This document shows positions 8,885 to 21,700 of a stretch of 64,000 nucleotides of DNA, in pieces (the stretch's first letter is position 1; each line of letters begins with the position of its first letter). The stretch is taken from NCBI GenBank assembly GCA_047967505.1, contig CM106538.1; one strand, 5' to 3'. Under the pieces are notes generated by a model that saw only the letters and a program-made list of their open reading frames with translations, made no database searches and was not told where the DNA came from. The DNA comes from Dipteris shenzhenensis. Lineage: Eukaryota; Polypodiophyta; Polypodiopsida; Gleicheniales. The translations under genes were made by a program, and so were the position numbers.

Positions 8885-11800
8885 TAGAGCAAGCAAGCAA
8901 AGGGGATACCCAATTAAAGTCGTATCTGCACATTGTATGAGCGCCATGAGGTGGAGTCAGAGGAGCACTTTACCTTCCGTTGCCCAATCTGCTATGAGAT
9001 TCATGGACGATACCATTGCCTTTTCAGAGACAGATTCAAGGGCCTCTCCAGATTCCTCTTATACCCAGATCAGAGATGCTTGGCAACTTTTATTCACGAG
9101 CAGTCCAGCATAGAGATCATCTCATCAGATCGAGGAGACAGGAGCAGGGGACCGCAGGCCAGGCCCATCCCAGAGTACAATCACAGAGTTCTTCCAGGCA
9201 GAGCAGGTTACTACCCCAGCCATGGATAGCAAGAGAGGCAAAGACCCTGAGACCGAGATGCGACACACCTAACAGAGGACAGATGCACAGATCACACTCA
9301 CAGACATTTCCTCTATTTTTAGTCCTGGGGTACGGCCGATCGGGGTTACCATGGCGCTCATCAGGCATCGCGTAGCGGCCAGGAGGGCACGACGGATTAC
9401 TCATCCAGATAGTAGACAACGATTCATTACGGGCTTCTTGCCTACAGTGCCTAGTCCGTCATTGGGTGTATCTTGACGTTCTGTATGCATATTGTATTGT
9501 ATTGGATCAGACTGCGTCTCCACATGAGGATGGTGTGATGGAAAAGAGAGAGAGCAAGAAACAAGAGAGTGTAAGCTGAACGTCGAATATGCAATAAAAG
9601 AGTGTAAGGAAATACAAAGGGGGGATAAGGTTTTGTCTAAGTGACAAACCGTACCCTTCACTAACCGTATTGAGTGAACTAACTGTGGTTAGGAAAAAAA
9701 ACCTCTAAAAGAGGGAAAAGTACCCCTAACTCACTTATTGACATTACATTGGTCACTGCCTAGAATTTATCAATAATTCTAACACCCCCCCTGCAGTGCC
9801 AATGTCATGTACAAGGAAATGATCAATCACCAAAACGAGAAGTTCAGGGCACTGCGAAATGCCTCAAACTTCTCACGTGGAAGTGCTTTGGTGAAGATGT
9901 CTGCAACATTGTCATGTGTTGACACATAGATCATACTGATCTCTCCTGCAGGCAACTTCTCTCTAACATAGTGATAGTAAACCTCAATGTGCTTCGTGCG
10001 ACCATGAAACACAAGATTCTTTGCCACTGCTATAGCACTCTGACTATCAGTGAGAATCGGAGAAGGACCCTCCAATGAAAGATGAAGATCAGCAAGCAAA
10101 CGACGCAACCAAACACATTCAACTGTCATTGTGAAAGCTGCCCTATACTCAGCTTCACATGAGGAAGTAGCCACAGTACATTGCTTCTTGCTCACCCAAT
10201 GAATGCATGATGCCTTTCTCCTTCAAAAATGTCTCAAATTCATGAGACATATACTCTCCCCCTTGATCTGTGCGAAGTGTCTGCATCTTGAGTCCTGTCT
10301 CATTCTCAACCATAGCCACAAAGTGTTTGAAATGCATAATTTCTTCTGATTTTGCCTTGAGACCATAGACCCAAGTGTAGTTGGAGATATCATCTATGAA
10401 TATAACAAAATAGAGCCTCATAATTGGCCACACGTTGGCCAAGATCTATGGATCGATACTGGATAGGGAGATCAGCAGCCATACAGAGGCACGTGGGCAG
10501 CATGCTCCAAGGTAGGCAGGTTTCCGGAGATAGCACTCCACTCTAGACCACATCTTCACCCTGAGGACTATCATTGAGGAGGCGAGGTCGAGACGCTAGA
10601 AAGTCTACACTTGTTTTGTAGACTTTCGGAAGGCCTTCGACACTGTCCCACGATTCCGCATGATCAAGAGACTACAAAATATGCAGATTCTAGAGGTTTT
10701 GATCTGGGGAGTGGTGAGCCTATACGAGTCCGTGAGAGGGAGAGTTCGTGCCCTAGGAGGCCTATCACACTGGGTTGAGAGCACGATCGGAGTAAAGCAG
10801 GGATGCCCTCTCTCACCGACTCTCTTCGGGCTCTACATTGATGAGATTACATCTTTCATAGACCGTCTAGGAGGCGAGGTAGCACCACTAGCAGACTTTT
10901 CTACTATACGCGGATGACATAGTCCTCATGTCATCTTCGGCAGAGGGACTACAGAGACATCTAGATGCCCTAGAGGTGTTCTGCAAAGAGAGAGACCTGA
11001 TGGTTCACCTTGGGAAGACCAAGGTCATGATCTTCAACACCTCTTACACAGTGCTTCACCGACATAGCTTTACATACCAGAGTCAGCAAGTGGAGATTGT
11101 TTTCACATGGCCAGTTTTCACGATGACCAATGCAGCCAGAGCACGACTCACACGAGGGCATGGTGCCTTGGCCCAACTAGAGCGATAGTGCTTCCAGTGG
11201 CATTTCCAGGATCGACCGACAAAGTGTTGGCTTTTCGACACTCTAGTGAGGCCGACTGCCATGTATGCGGCACCTTTTTGGGGGTGTGATATCTCAGCAG
11301 CAGAATGCAGGAGATTTGAGCGGCTACAGGTGATTATGGGCTCTAGGATGATTCGGAGTAAGCCCTCGGTCCCCCATCAGATAGTACAAGCAGAGTTTGC
11401 CATGACCCCTCTCCAGGTTGATGCCATTTTTTAGACAGTGACTTTCCTCCAGAGAGTTTAGGACCTACCTCACGAGAGACTTCTGAGGCTGGCACTAGAG
11501 TCCTACATACGACTAGCAGAGAGTGGGGTAGGTACATCATGGTTTGCCAATCACGGCATTCAAATGGATCAGCTTCCCCCGTTTCAGTATAGCATGGATG
11601 CACCGCCCAAGTTGATCCCATGGGATGAGATTAACCACATCATACGGTTAGATCTCCTCCAATTCCACACATCTCGCACTTTGGGGGGGCGACTAGGAGT
11701 TCCCCACCAAGACCCAGCTCTACTATGACCACTTTCTGAGAGTATCAAAGGATGAGCTCATCATCAGACCTTAGTATCTCGAGGACAGAGGAGTCTCACA

Positions 11801-12748
11801 CACTGAGGATTGCCATTGGACAGATGCGGGTCCCGTCCCATCAGCTGAGGATCGAGACAGGGAGAGCTGCACGCATACCCAGAGAGCAGTGGACTTGCAG
11901 GTTGTGCACAATGAGGGCGGTCGAGACAGAGGAGCACTTTCTATGTGTCTGCCCAACCTACTATGAGATCCGAGGGTGCTACCACTTCCTTTTTCAAGAG
12001 GGGTATGGCTTTGGCCCCACTCTCACAACTGATCCACTTCCAAGACCAGGTCTGTATTGGGCTCTACCTAATGGACATGCAACGACACAGGGAGATACTA
12101 CTACAACATATCAGGAAGCAACAGAATGGGACCACCGCACCACAAGGTACCGAGGTAGACCAAGCGCAGAGACAGGTCATGGATTTCTATGCATTTGACT
12201 CAGCTCCAGGGCACTCTGGGATAGAGGAGGAGGAGCTAGCCGACATGAGAGATATATGGATCGATAGAGAGCCGACACAACACTACTAGGCGAGGGACAC
12301 AGAGACCGTACACGACACGACAGGCAACCAGAGCACACACGATCGAGGTTCGACCTATTTCAGCTCTCCTTACGAGAGATCAACCGAGGTGAAGTGTCAC
12401 CCTTGACATAGCCCATCGGATCCAGAAATCGAGGAGACCACGCCCTCCACCACCACGGGAGACATCCCGACACATGCAAATACGTGACCTCTTTGCATAT
12501 AATTAGAGAGCCACCATGGAGACTGGATACGTGGAGCCAGTTCATGCACTTGGGACTCTAGCTCTGAGCACTTGATATTTTCATGCCACCCTCATAATAT
12601 TTTGCTACTTTTTTACTATTTTGTACTAGTATAGCATTTTAGTACTCAGCAAGGGCCTTAGTGAGCCCTTTGCCCCGGCCCACAGTGGTCTGTATGAGTT
12701 ACTTGATTTCGTACTTTATCCCATGGGCCCGCGAGGCCTCCTGCAGAC

Positions 12749-12798
<50 letters not shown>

Positions 12799-15700
12799 GC
12801 GAGATGGAGCTGACACACTTCGCACAGGAGCAGGTCAGCTTCAACCAGGAGCAGAGCCGCATCATACAGGAACAAGCTCGCACCATTCAAGAGCAGACTT
12901 GTCTCATTCAAGGACTTAGACAGGATATCTCGCAACTCCGGCAGGATGTCACAGCCATCCACACAATCCCAGGGAGTACCCCAGTTGTTGAGGCACAAAT
13001 TGCGAGCATGCAATCTGTTATTGAGGAGACATCTAGATGGGTTGATGTGGCCAAACGGAAACCCGCAAGGGTAACCGTTTCGACTATCCTCATAGAGCAG
13101 TAGCAGAGAGCCAGCAAGTCTTTCAACATCAAAGTACGTGAGATCCCACGCACTGAGGCTACACCGATGGCAGATGTAACTCCTTTCATGGCCGCTACTC
13201 TGAGTGTGGCCGAGCACAGGATCGAGAGGGCAGTTGGGTAGAGACCCCAATCGAGAGCAACCCCTGATCATACGGTTTCATGACACTCAGGCACGACTTT
13301 CAGCTTTACAACGCAGGTTAGTCCTTCGAGATCAGCCAGCGATCTCCATGGATGAGGACTTCACCCCTCTACAGGTTGAGGAGAGATGCTCTTTGTTTCA
13401 GCAACAGGATCAGACCCAGAAGGAGGGAAGTGGGCAGTGGTACGAGAGGGATGACTTCTTACAAGCCCCCGTAGGACACCAGCCCCCTCCCCTACATAAG
13501 GAAGCGGGGTCTATGAGACTCAGATATCCGAGATCCTCTTCTACACCATTTGGAACTGTAATGGTACCTTATGGTCAGAACCAAGGAACTTCTCGGAATC
13601 CTATACAGGTCATGACATAGTCTTTTACACAGAGACACATCAGAGTCCAGAGCACCCACTACCAGTAGTCAACGGGTATACATGGGAGTCTGCCTACAAA
13701 GATGAGACGAGGGATAGAAGGGTCAATCCACGACACAGGTCAGTCCTTCGAGATCAGCCAGCGATCTCTATGGATGAGAACCTCACACCTCTACACGTTG
13801 AGGAGAGGCGCTTTTTGAGGCAGCGGCGGCATCAGGTCCGGAAGGAGAGGAAGTGGCCACTAGTACGAGAGGGACGACTTCTTACAGGCCCCCGTAGGGC
13901 ACCTGTCCCCTCCCTTACATAGAGAAGCAAGGTCTATGAGACTCAAATATCCGAGACCCTATCCTACACCATTTGGAACTGTAATGGTACCTTATGGTCA
14001 GAACCAGGGAGCTTCTCGGAATCCTATACAGGTCACGACATAGTCTGTTATACAGAGACACATCAGAGTCCAGAGCGCCCACTTCTAGTAGTCAGCGGAT
14101 ATATATGGGAGTCTGCCTACAAAGATAAGACGAGGGATACAGGGGAGTTCGAGAGTTAGGTGGAGTCGCAATCCTTTTCAGATCCACACTTTCGGGGACC
14201 ATTTCAGTAGAGCAGAGAGATGCACATTCCAGGTTCTTTAGATCCGGATTCGGCACATGGACGGCCGGGCTCCGTTTGTTGCAATTTGCTACTTCCCCCC
14301 TGAGACCTCCCACTTTGCTAGAGATATTCGAGGTGAGGATGAGACATCTCCATTTGCTCCTCTTTATCAGTCCATTGTTGACTTTTCTAGCTGCAGAGAA
14401 GTCCTCCTAGTTGGGGACTTCAACGCGAGGACAGGCACCCGTCAAGTACCACTCCTCGACTTCATGAATGATTCCACTCTACTGCTAGACATTGACATTG
14501 ACCTTGAGGATGCAGGTATGCTACGGGTTTTGGCTAACAAACGAGGTCTGATCACATCTTATGGGAAGGCCCTATTAGACCTAGGTAGGATGCATGATCT
14601 CATTATTTATAATGGTGTTTACAGATGGCCTGCCTCAAGTGGTTTCACGTGCTTTCCACATGGGGGAGGCTCCTGCGTTGTTGATTACATCATGGGATCC
14701 CCTGCCTTCACATCTCGCATCACTGATTTTACCGTAGCACCTCTCCCTCCAGGGGATGATCATACCTATCTTTTCTTTAGCATTTCCACTCCCTGTCATA
14801 TAGCACCTTCCACCCTATTGAGTTCTTACTCCACCTATCATGATATACGCTTTGACCACGATCACTCATACTTCTCGCTTATATTGACTTCATACCCCTA
14901 TTAGAGGATCGTGCTCCCTTGGTCACGCACACTACACGAGGCTGCCTTCACGCTTTTCCTCACACCACCCGCTCCAACCGCCCACCACCCCCTGGGATTG
15001 TACCCTGTAGTAGCTGGTACGATGATGAGTGTAAGGCTTTACGCCGTCAGCTCAGATTCGAAACCAAAAACAGTCTTCCAAGCAAACGGAGACGCTACGC
15101 GAGTATCGTCGACTAGTACGCAGAAAGAAACTAGACTTCGTTCACCAGAACGAGGAGCTACTGAACATTTTATTTAGTAACAACTCTAAGAACTTTTGGT
15201 GGAGATTTCTAGAGACGGTCCCCCTCACCATTCACTAACACTCAGGTTTGGTATGATAATGCACGCACACTTTATGACATCCCAAATCACTCAGTCCCTA
15301 ACCTCTCACATATGCCACACCCCACATCTTGCACCCTCTTCACTAGGGAGGTAAAGCATGCCGTAATGAAACTTCATAATGGCCGAGCGAAGGATCATGA
15401 GGGACTATGCGCTGAGTTCATTGCATATGGGATTAACCTCCTAGCCTCGATCTTAGCAAATCTCTTTAATGAAGCTGTCTGTCTGGGATTTCCACGCACC
15501 TGGACCATTAACACTATCTCACCCATCCACAAGGCAAGGGATCCCATGAGCCCGGAGAACTACAGGACCATTATGATTGGACATGTCATGTCCAAGATTT
15601 ATTCATCAGTACTTGATTCTGAGGTCAACAAATTTGTGGAGTGTCAAGGACTTAGAGCAGCAGGACAGTCCGAATTCGGCGTGATCATGGAACCATGGAC

Positions 15701-18700
15701 CACATTCTCATGCTCAGATGTATCATCGAGGAGGCGAGGGCACGAAAGCAGAGGGTTTATTGTTGCTTTGTGGATTTCCGCAAGGCATTCGACACAGTTC
15801 CGAGAGCCCGCCTCATACGGCGCCTACAAGATTTGGGTTATATCCAGAAGATCATTTGAGCTGTCATGGCACTTTACGAGAGAGTTTCAGGTAGACAAGA
15901 TCTGGGTGGACAGACGAGATCATGAATACTATCAGGGTCAAACAAGGGTGTCCATTATCACCTACCTTGTTTGGCCTCTACATTGACGAGCTTGAGACAG
16001 TGATGCAGACACAGGGGAGGGTAGGTTGCTCTCTTGCGGGCACGCTGATCCGGATATTGCTTTAGGCAGATGACGTGGCTCTCTTGCAGTGCTTCCGCTC
16101 ACACTTTCAGGATCCACGCACCAAGGGGTTGCTTTTTGACTCCTTGGTCCGTCCAGCGAGGATGTACAGCAGCCCATGTTGGGAGCTAGACTTGTCGAAT
16201 ACACAGTGGGGGCCCGTGTGGAGCGGCTACAGGTTCTCATGTTATCACAGATGATTCGTGGTAAGCCATCCATTCCTCACCAAATCATTCAGGCTGAGTC
16301 TGGGTCACCCCCATTACAGCTAGATGCTGCATTTCAAGTCATCACATATTTGTACCGAGTCAAGGAATATGGGGATTACACCTCTGGGCGTAGCAAGCTA
16401 CCATGGGTAGCACTGTCCTCTTCTACGGCACTTGCAGTAGGAGGGGACTAGAGGTGTTGGTATGCACGCACAGAGAGATGGTTTGAGCTACTGGGGCTCC
16501 ACATGGATAGACTACCTCCCTTCCAGTACAGCATGGATGCTCCGTTCTCTCCCCTCCTATCACACGAGGTCAACCAGGTTATCCGTGAGGATCTCTTACA
16601 GCTACACACATTTCAAACCTCGTTGGGTTGGGACCGAGTGAACTCCGAGTGAAGCTTAGCTTCTACAGAGATCACTTCTTACATATTACAGCAGAGCATT
16701 TCATTGACCCCCCAGGATACATGCAGATCTACTTACCCCACTCACTGAGGATCTCTATTGGGCAGTTCCGGGTCTCTTCACATAGACTTCGTAACGAGTG
16801 CGGCAGAGCAGAGCTACTACCCAAGGAGAGGCGCATATGCACATTATATTTTATTGATCTATTCTAAGAGATAGTCGTTCACAAAAAATGCATCATAGCT
16901 TTTGCCAAAGTGTCTCCTCATTTGCCCATGCGTGCATGCACATTCATGTTGATGTTTTCCTCGTGCACATTTTTAGGGGGGAGGGAAAGCGAAGGAAAGG
17001 AGTCAAGGTAGAAGAGAAATCTGAGTATGTTTCTTTTCTTTGATGGATGAACGTTTTTATTCCATCAAAACACTTTTCTTTCATGACTCTGTTCTTATAA
17101 CAATAAGCTTGGCACTTTCTTTTCCTTTACTAATATAAGCTTACTAAGAGGAATCTATCCAAGAAATGATCCCAATCCCTATCTTTAGGAAAATAACATT
17201 TTTGCTAGCTAGCAGCTAGGAGACCTTTATAAATACAATCAGCATGGTCCATGGTTTGCACTCTTGCAAAGGCAAGTCGAAGCTTCTAGCCATCTAGGAG
17301 GTTGAGACAGAGAAGCACTTCATCTTCAGGTGTCCTGTTTACTATGAGATCCGAGGGCATTTCTACTGCCTCTTCAGAGATAGCTATGGGATTTTGGCCC
17401 GATTCCTCTCCTACCCAGACCAGCGATGTTTGGCAGGTTTCCTTCATGACGTACTCAAACACCGTGAGAGGATACTTCGAGCACGAAGACAAGAGCAAAC
17501 TTTTTCCTTGCCTGATCCCTCTTAGAGCTCTATCACGGAGTTTTTTCAGCCAGATCACATGGACCCCCACAAGACGAGGCTTCGACATGACCGTGACCCA
17601 AAGCCAGTGACCTAACAGCTCAGACAGAGGGTTGACACACAAATCACACTTGGGGACATCCCCTCCCTGTTTAGAGTCGGAGCCCGACCGGCAAGGGTCA
17701 CAATAGCCCTAGTTAGACACAAAGCCATGACCAGGAGACGTGTCAGGGCTGCACCTGTGAGTGGCCGACAACACTCTATCGCCGATTTCATGCCCCCATT
17801 GCCTCATCCACCCTGATGTCCTGATGATGATGATGATGATGATGATGATGAGATTGATATATAGTCGACCACTGACATGACTATGTTGTACTTAGGACTT
17901 AGTACTACCATTCTGCATTTTTTGCATTTTGCGTTGGTGTGGATGCTCGTTTAGTAGCTCCACCACCACAACTCATTTGTACCAGGTTTTTCACTGTCTC
18001 ATAGACCCATGAATCTTCCGAAGACTTTCATAAACTTTCTTTCTTTCTTTCTTTCTCCCCTCCTGGACTGTAACGTAATCTATTGGTGCATCAGTCAACC
18101 GGATATAGCATTATTGTTTGTGGAATCTATCTCAGATTGTCAGATAATTGTACCAGATGAAATAAATCTTGGGTATCCACATTAATATATTGCACAAGAC
18201 CACGGACCAAATGATTTGCAATCACATTTTTATAGGCCTAATGCATGAATCGATGGCAATCTAACTTTGATTGGCTTGCAAGCTTTGGTCTTAATGGGAA
18301 ATTTTTTAAGGCATAGCCTCAGTATGACTCAGTCCTGTTTCCACTTATCTCATGAAGAAAGCCACCATCTGGTGAACCATTCACTTATTTAATGCTCAGC
18401 TACAAACTATGGCTACCACAGCATTCACCAGTACGGCAAATGGATTAGCACCAGGGAAATGTATAGGGATTACTGATATCAGAGCCTTTGGAGGGTTGTG
18501 AGGTGCGTGCTATGTGTCATAGGTGGATGCCCATGGAGCAGGCAGCATTAGCTCTTACTAGAATGCATTAGTAATTGTCTTGGGAACCTGTTTGCCAACC
18601 CAAGATTATGCCAAAGAGATGTTATGTGCAAGAACTGTAATGAAGGCAATGTCTATCTAATTTCACATGCAAAAAGGACAGCAGTGCTTCTCTGCAAAAT

Positions 18701-21700
18701 ATTTAGTTCATTCTTCTTTGTTCGGCTTTCAAGATTGGGAGTAATTATTTTGTTCGAGCACTGGTTCCTTGGTCCTAGTGTTGTGAATGAAAGAGATCTT
18801 ATTTAGTATGCTCTGCTCCAAAGATTCATGGCCAAACGCATTGCATGTTCTAAGGGCCACATGTTGCTTGTACGTACACTAGAAGCTGTCCCTGCAACTC
18901 TGAAGAGAGGAATCTAGTGTTCTTGAGGGAAATATGGACAATGGCTCGTTTATGGAAAGTGTTTGTTTGATCAAGTGACACTCCAAACTTTCAAGTACTA
19001 CCTACACCTTGAAAGTGGGCTTGAAAAGTGACGTGCTGGAGGAGAAACCGTGTCTTCCTCTATTGAATATATCATGAAAGTGCTAGGACATCTCTTGAAC
19101 CCAGCATGAAAAGAGTCTGTTATCGAAAAGCCATCAACTGAACAGCAGTATCTTGTTATGCCGCACACATCACTATGGCCTGCTCCAGATGATCTAGACC
19201 TACTATCAGTAAAATCCCTGGCCATTTCCCCCAATGCTAACCCATGCGCTCTCACCTTGGATGCTAGATTTATATGTCTCACGTCATATATGATAGAGGA
19301 GCCATTACTATGACACCATCCAAATTTCCAGAGGTGGGCTGGAATGTAGAGAACCAGGAGGGATTTTCAAAATTGGTTCTCATGCCCATGATGGCAAGAC
19401 TTCGGCAAAATGATTCCATTGTAATTCATTAAAGCTCTCTAGGTGGTAAACTGAAGGGACCAGAACTGTTCCAGGATGGAGAAACTCTTGCGCACAACTG
19501 TTGCAGATCTATAAGGAATTGCAAAGCTTCAGGTCAGCAAATTATGCCACATTCCTTGATCTTGAGGGTGAGACTAGAGGAGTGTTAGCGTGATATTACG
19601 GGGGGGACTGATGCAAACATCCTAGCACCTGTCCTCTTACTCTAGCGTATCGTTGGAGTTGCTGGTACATCCTCCAGAGTTAGAACGAAAAGAAAAAGGT
19701 ACATCCCTCAAACAAAACCCCTCGATGTACCGAATATACAAGTGATCATGAGAACAACTCTATCTGTGATCAATAAGCCATCAGCTACACAGCAGTCTCT
19801 TATGTTACTGCATACATAGAAAAGAGCTGTTGTGAGGATCCAGGACTCTCTGGCTAACAGCATCCAATACAAAAGCACACATGCATTCGTGCACACGCAT
19901 ATACCATTGTTACAACTGCTCAAGGGATTTAGCTCAAGCCTCCTTCTTTAGCCATCACCCCGTATGAAGCTTCCCCTGATCTTAATCTTAGATCCAATCA
20001 TCGCACATGTAACAACAAAGTCAAACTCAATGATTCCATCCATCATCTCAAGAAATGCCTCATGATCAAGAATAATTTTTTGCCCATGGAGATCCATCAA
20101 CCACCCACCTGCTATTGGAGGGGAAGCTTTCTGTAAACTGCCTTCACAGGTACCGATGAATTGATCATCTAGGCCAGATCAAGCCTAGTAATGTGCTATT
20201 AACAAAAGAGCAATATTACGGTTTGTATCCTCGACATGAAGTAAGGCATAGCAATTATGTATAAGCTCTGTTTGCAAGGCTTCTCTCCTGTGTAACCACC
20301 AAGAGTCACCATAGTGGGAGAGATCACAGAGCATTTTGAATATGCCAAGAGAACTCCCCCTCCTCAGAATGTAGCAGCAGCAAATCAAAAATCATACTAA
20401 GACATAGTATCGGCGGTCTGTACAAAGATGAATGACTAAGTAAAAATATTGCAAGAAGACAGAATGGTTTGTTTCTGTCTGCTCAACACTAACATTGTGA
20501 CCAGAAGCACCACAAAAGGTAGCCATTATGTTCTCTCTAAAGTTGTCTTTGAGGTGGGATACATATTTCAACAGCAGTGTCTATGGACACCCAATAAGCT
20601 AGAGATGGAAACAGTCAAAGGCATGCAAGAGGCATATGATCCTCTAATTTAATAATAATACTGTCCACATAGTACATCACCATTAAGTAAAGGTCTGCTA
20701 TCATTGCATGCGTTGTATGAATAATCAGTCGACCAGCAAACATGAAGCACTGAATTGAGCACCAGCATTGCAGACTAGACTGTGGGGCACATACCGTGAG
20801 CTTTAGTCAAAGGAAAGACAAAACCAATACTCATTGTAGGCATTCAGCTGCCTATGTTGAACGAGCAAACTTCTTCTGTGTCATGAGTATCATGATAATA
20901 AGATTGCGTTGTGGAAGGGCAACAAGGTCTTATGCCTAAAAAGACCAGCTAGCCCTTGTTTAGTGAAAAGAAACAGCATATCCAAGACAGATGAAGAAAT
21001 CACTTGAGCATGGTGTATGAGATCTTGAAGCCTTTCAGGAAGACAAACACAAACGTCATATTCTGTAGTGCACAGAAGGAAAAGGAACAACAATTGCAGC
21101 ACTGGAATAGAGGCAAACACCACACAAACAGAAGCCCATGGTAGCCATAGTAGCAGAGGCCTACATCGAACAATTAGAATAGCTGACTTTTGATGGTCAC
21201 CATCTGGATCATGAACCTTCATCCACCATCAACACTCTTGTGACTAAGAGGGAAGGCCGACTCCCAGAAACAATGTTTCATGTAAAAGAAATCCCAACAT
21301 TTCACTAAACTTTACATGGTGTACACGCCGGCAAACTTCTAAAGAGTGCACATATGCCACACACCAAAATTGCACCATGAACTTGTACAAGCAAGACTCC
21401 TCCAGAAGTATTGATGTTTGAGCCGCCTCTGTTTTGAAGGGTTTGCTTTAGGATCTCTTCGCATGCATTCTCAGGGCCCTTTTGTAATCTGCAAGATGAC
21501 ACAAAATAAGTCAGTCCTCCAATTGATTTATACCATGTAAAATATGAACATTAACAACACATGATCATCTAGACTTCCAAATCGTTAGAGCAACAAAATG
21601 ATACCCTATTAGAAATGGTCCACGTTGGGGAAGCTTGTTCCTAAAGCGTAATATCATTACACCATATGCCAATCATGCAATAAATTTTCTCTCTCACACA

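Larger units (their letters stand above)
10440..12796 (+). mobile_element. LINE copy D (second subfamily), RT to 3' tail
   Basis: A degenerate RT starts near 10440 (AKIYGSILD). [12 protein letters not shown] follows at about 10614, [17 protein letters not shown] at 10795 and a YADD box at about 10906. The thumb, CCHC region (around 11900) and a distinct C-terminus with [12 protein letters not shown] end near 12289. Its 3' end (GGGCCCGCGAGGCCTCC then (CT)n) is shared with copy J at 28905, defining a subfamily separate from A/F and E/I. The N-terminal part is absent: the copy starts at a junction with Copia-1. Confidence 0.85.
12797..18056 (+). mobile_element. LINE copy E, the most complete element
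   Basis: A two-ORF non-LTR element about 5.3 kb long. ORF1 (coiled coil, RRM-like, CTD) is followed by ORF2 (endonuclease, RT, CCHC finger, basic tail with PIP-like motif), a 3' UTR and a (TTTC)n tail at 18036-18056. Three rearrangements mark it: a 422-bp internal duplication at 13321-14128, deletion of about 300 bp of RT at 16084, and a 440-bp foreign block at 16850-17290. Many stops and frameshifts make it inactive. Confidence 0.85.

Noticed and set aside
12699-13271. 190-codon minus-strand frame
   Set aside because: It is the antisense shadow of LINE E ORF1 and reads through the (CT)n tail as an Arg-Glu repeat.
20770-20830. Minus-strand stretch reading [13 protein letters not shown] as a possible taspase C-terminal exon
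   Set aside because: An in-frame stop precedes it without a usable acceptor, and the exon at 7495-7599 supplies the correct [10 protein letters not shown] and FGIGYF sequence in phase.
20890-21222. 110-codon minus-strand frame near a taspase exon
   Set aside because: Hydrophobic, low-information sequence with no family match; taspase exons on both sides join without it.
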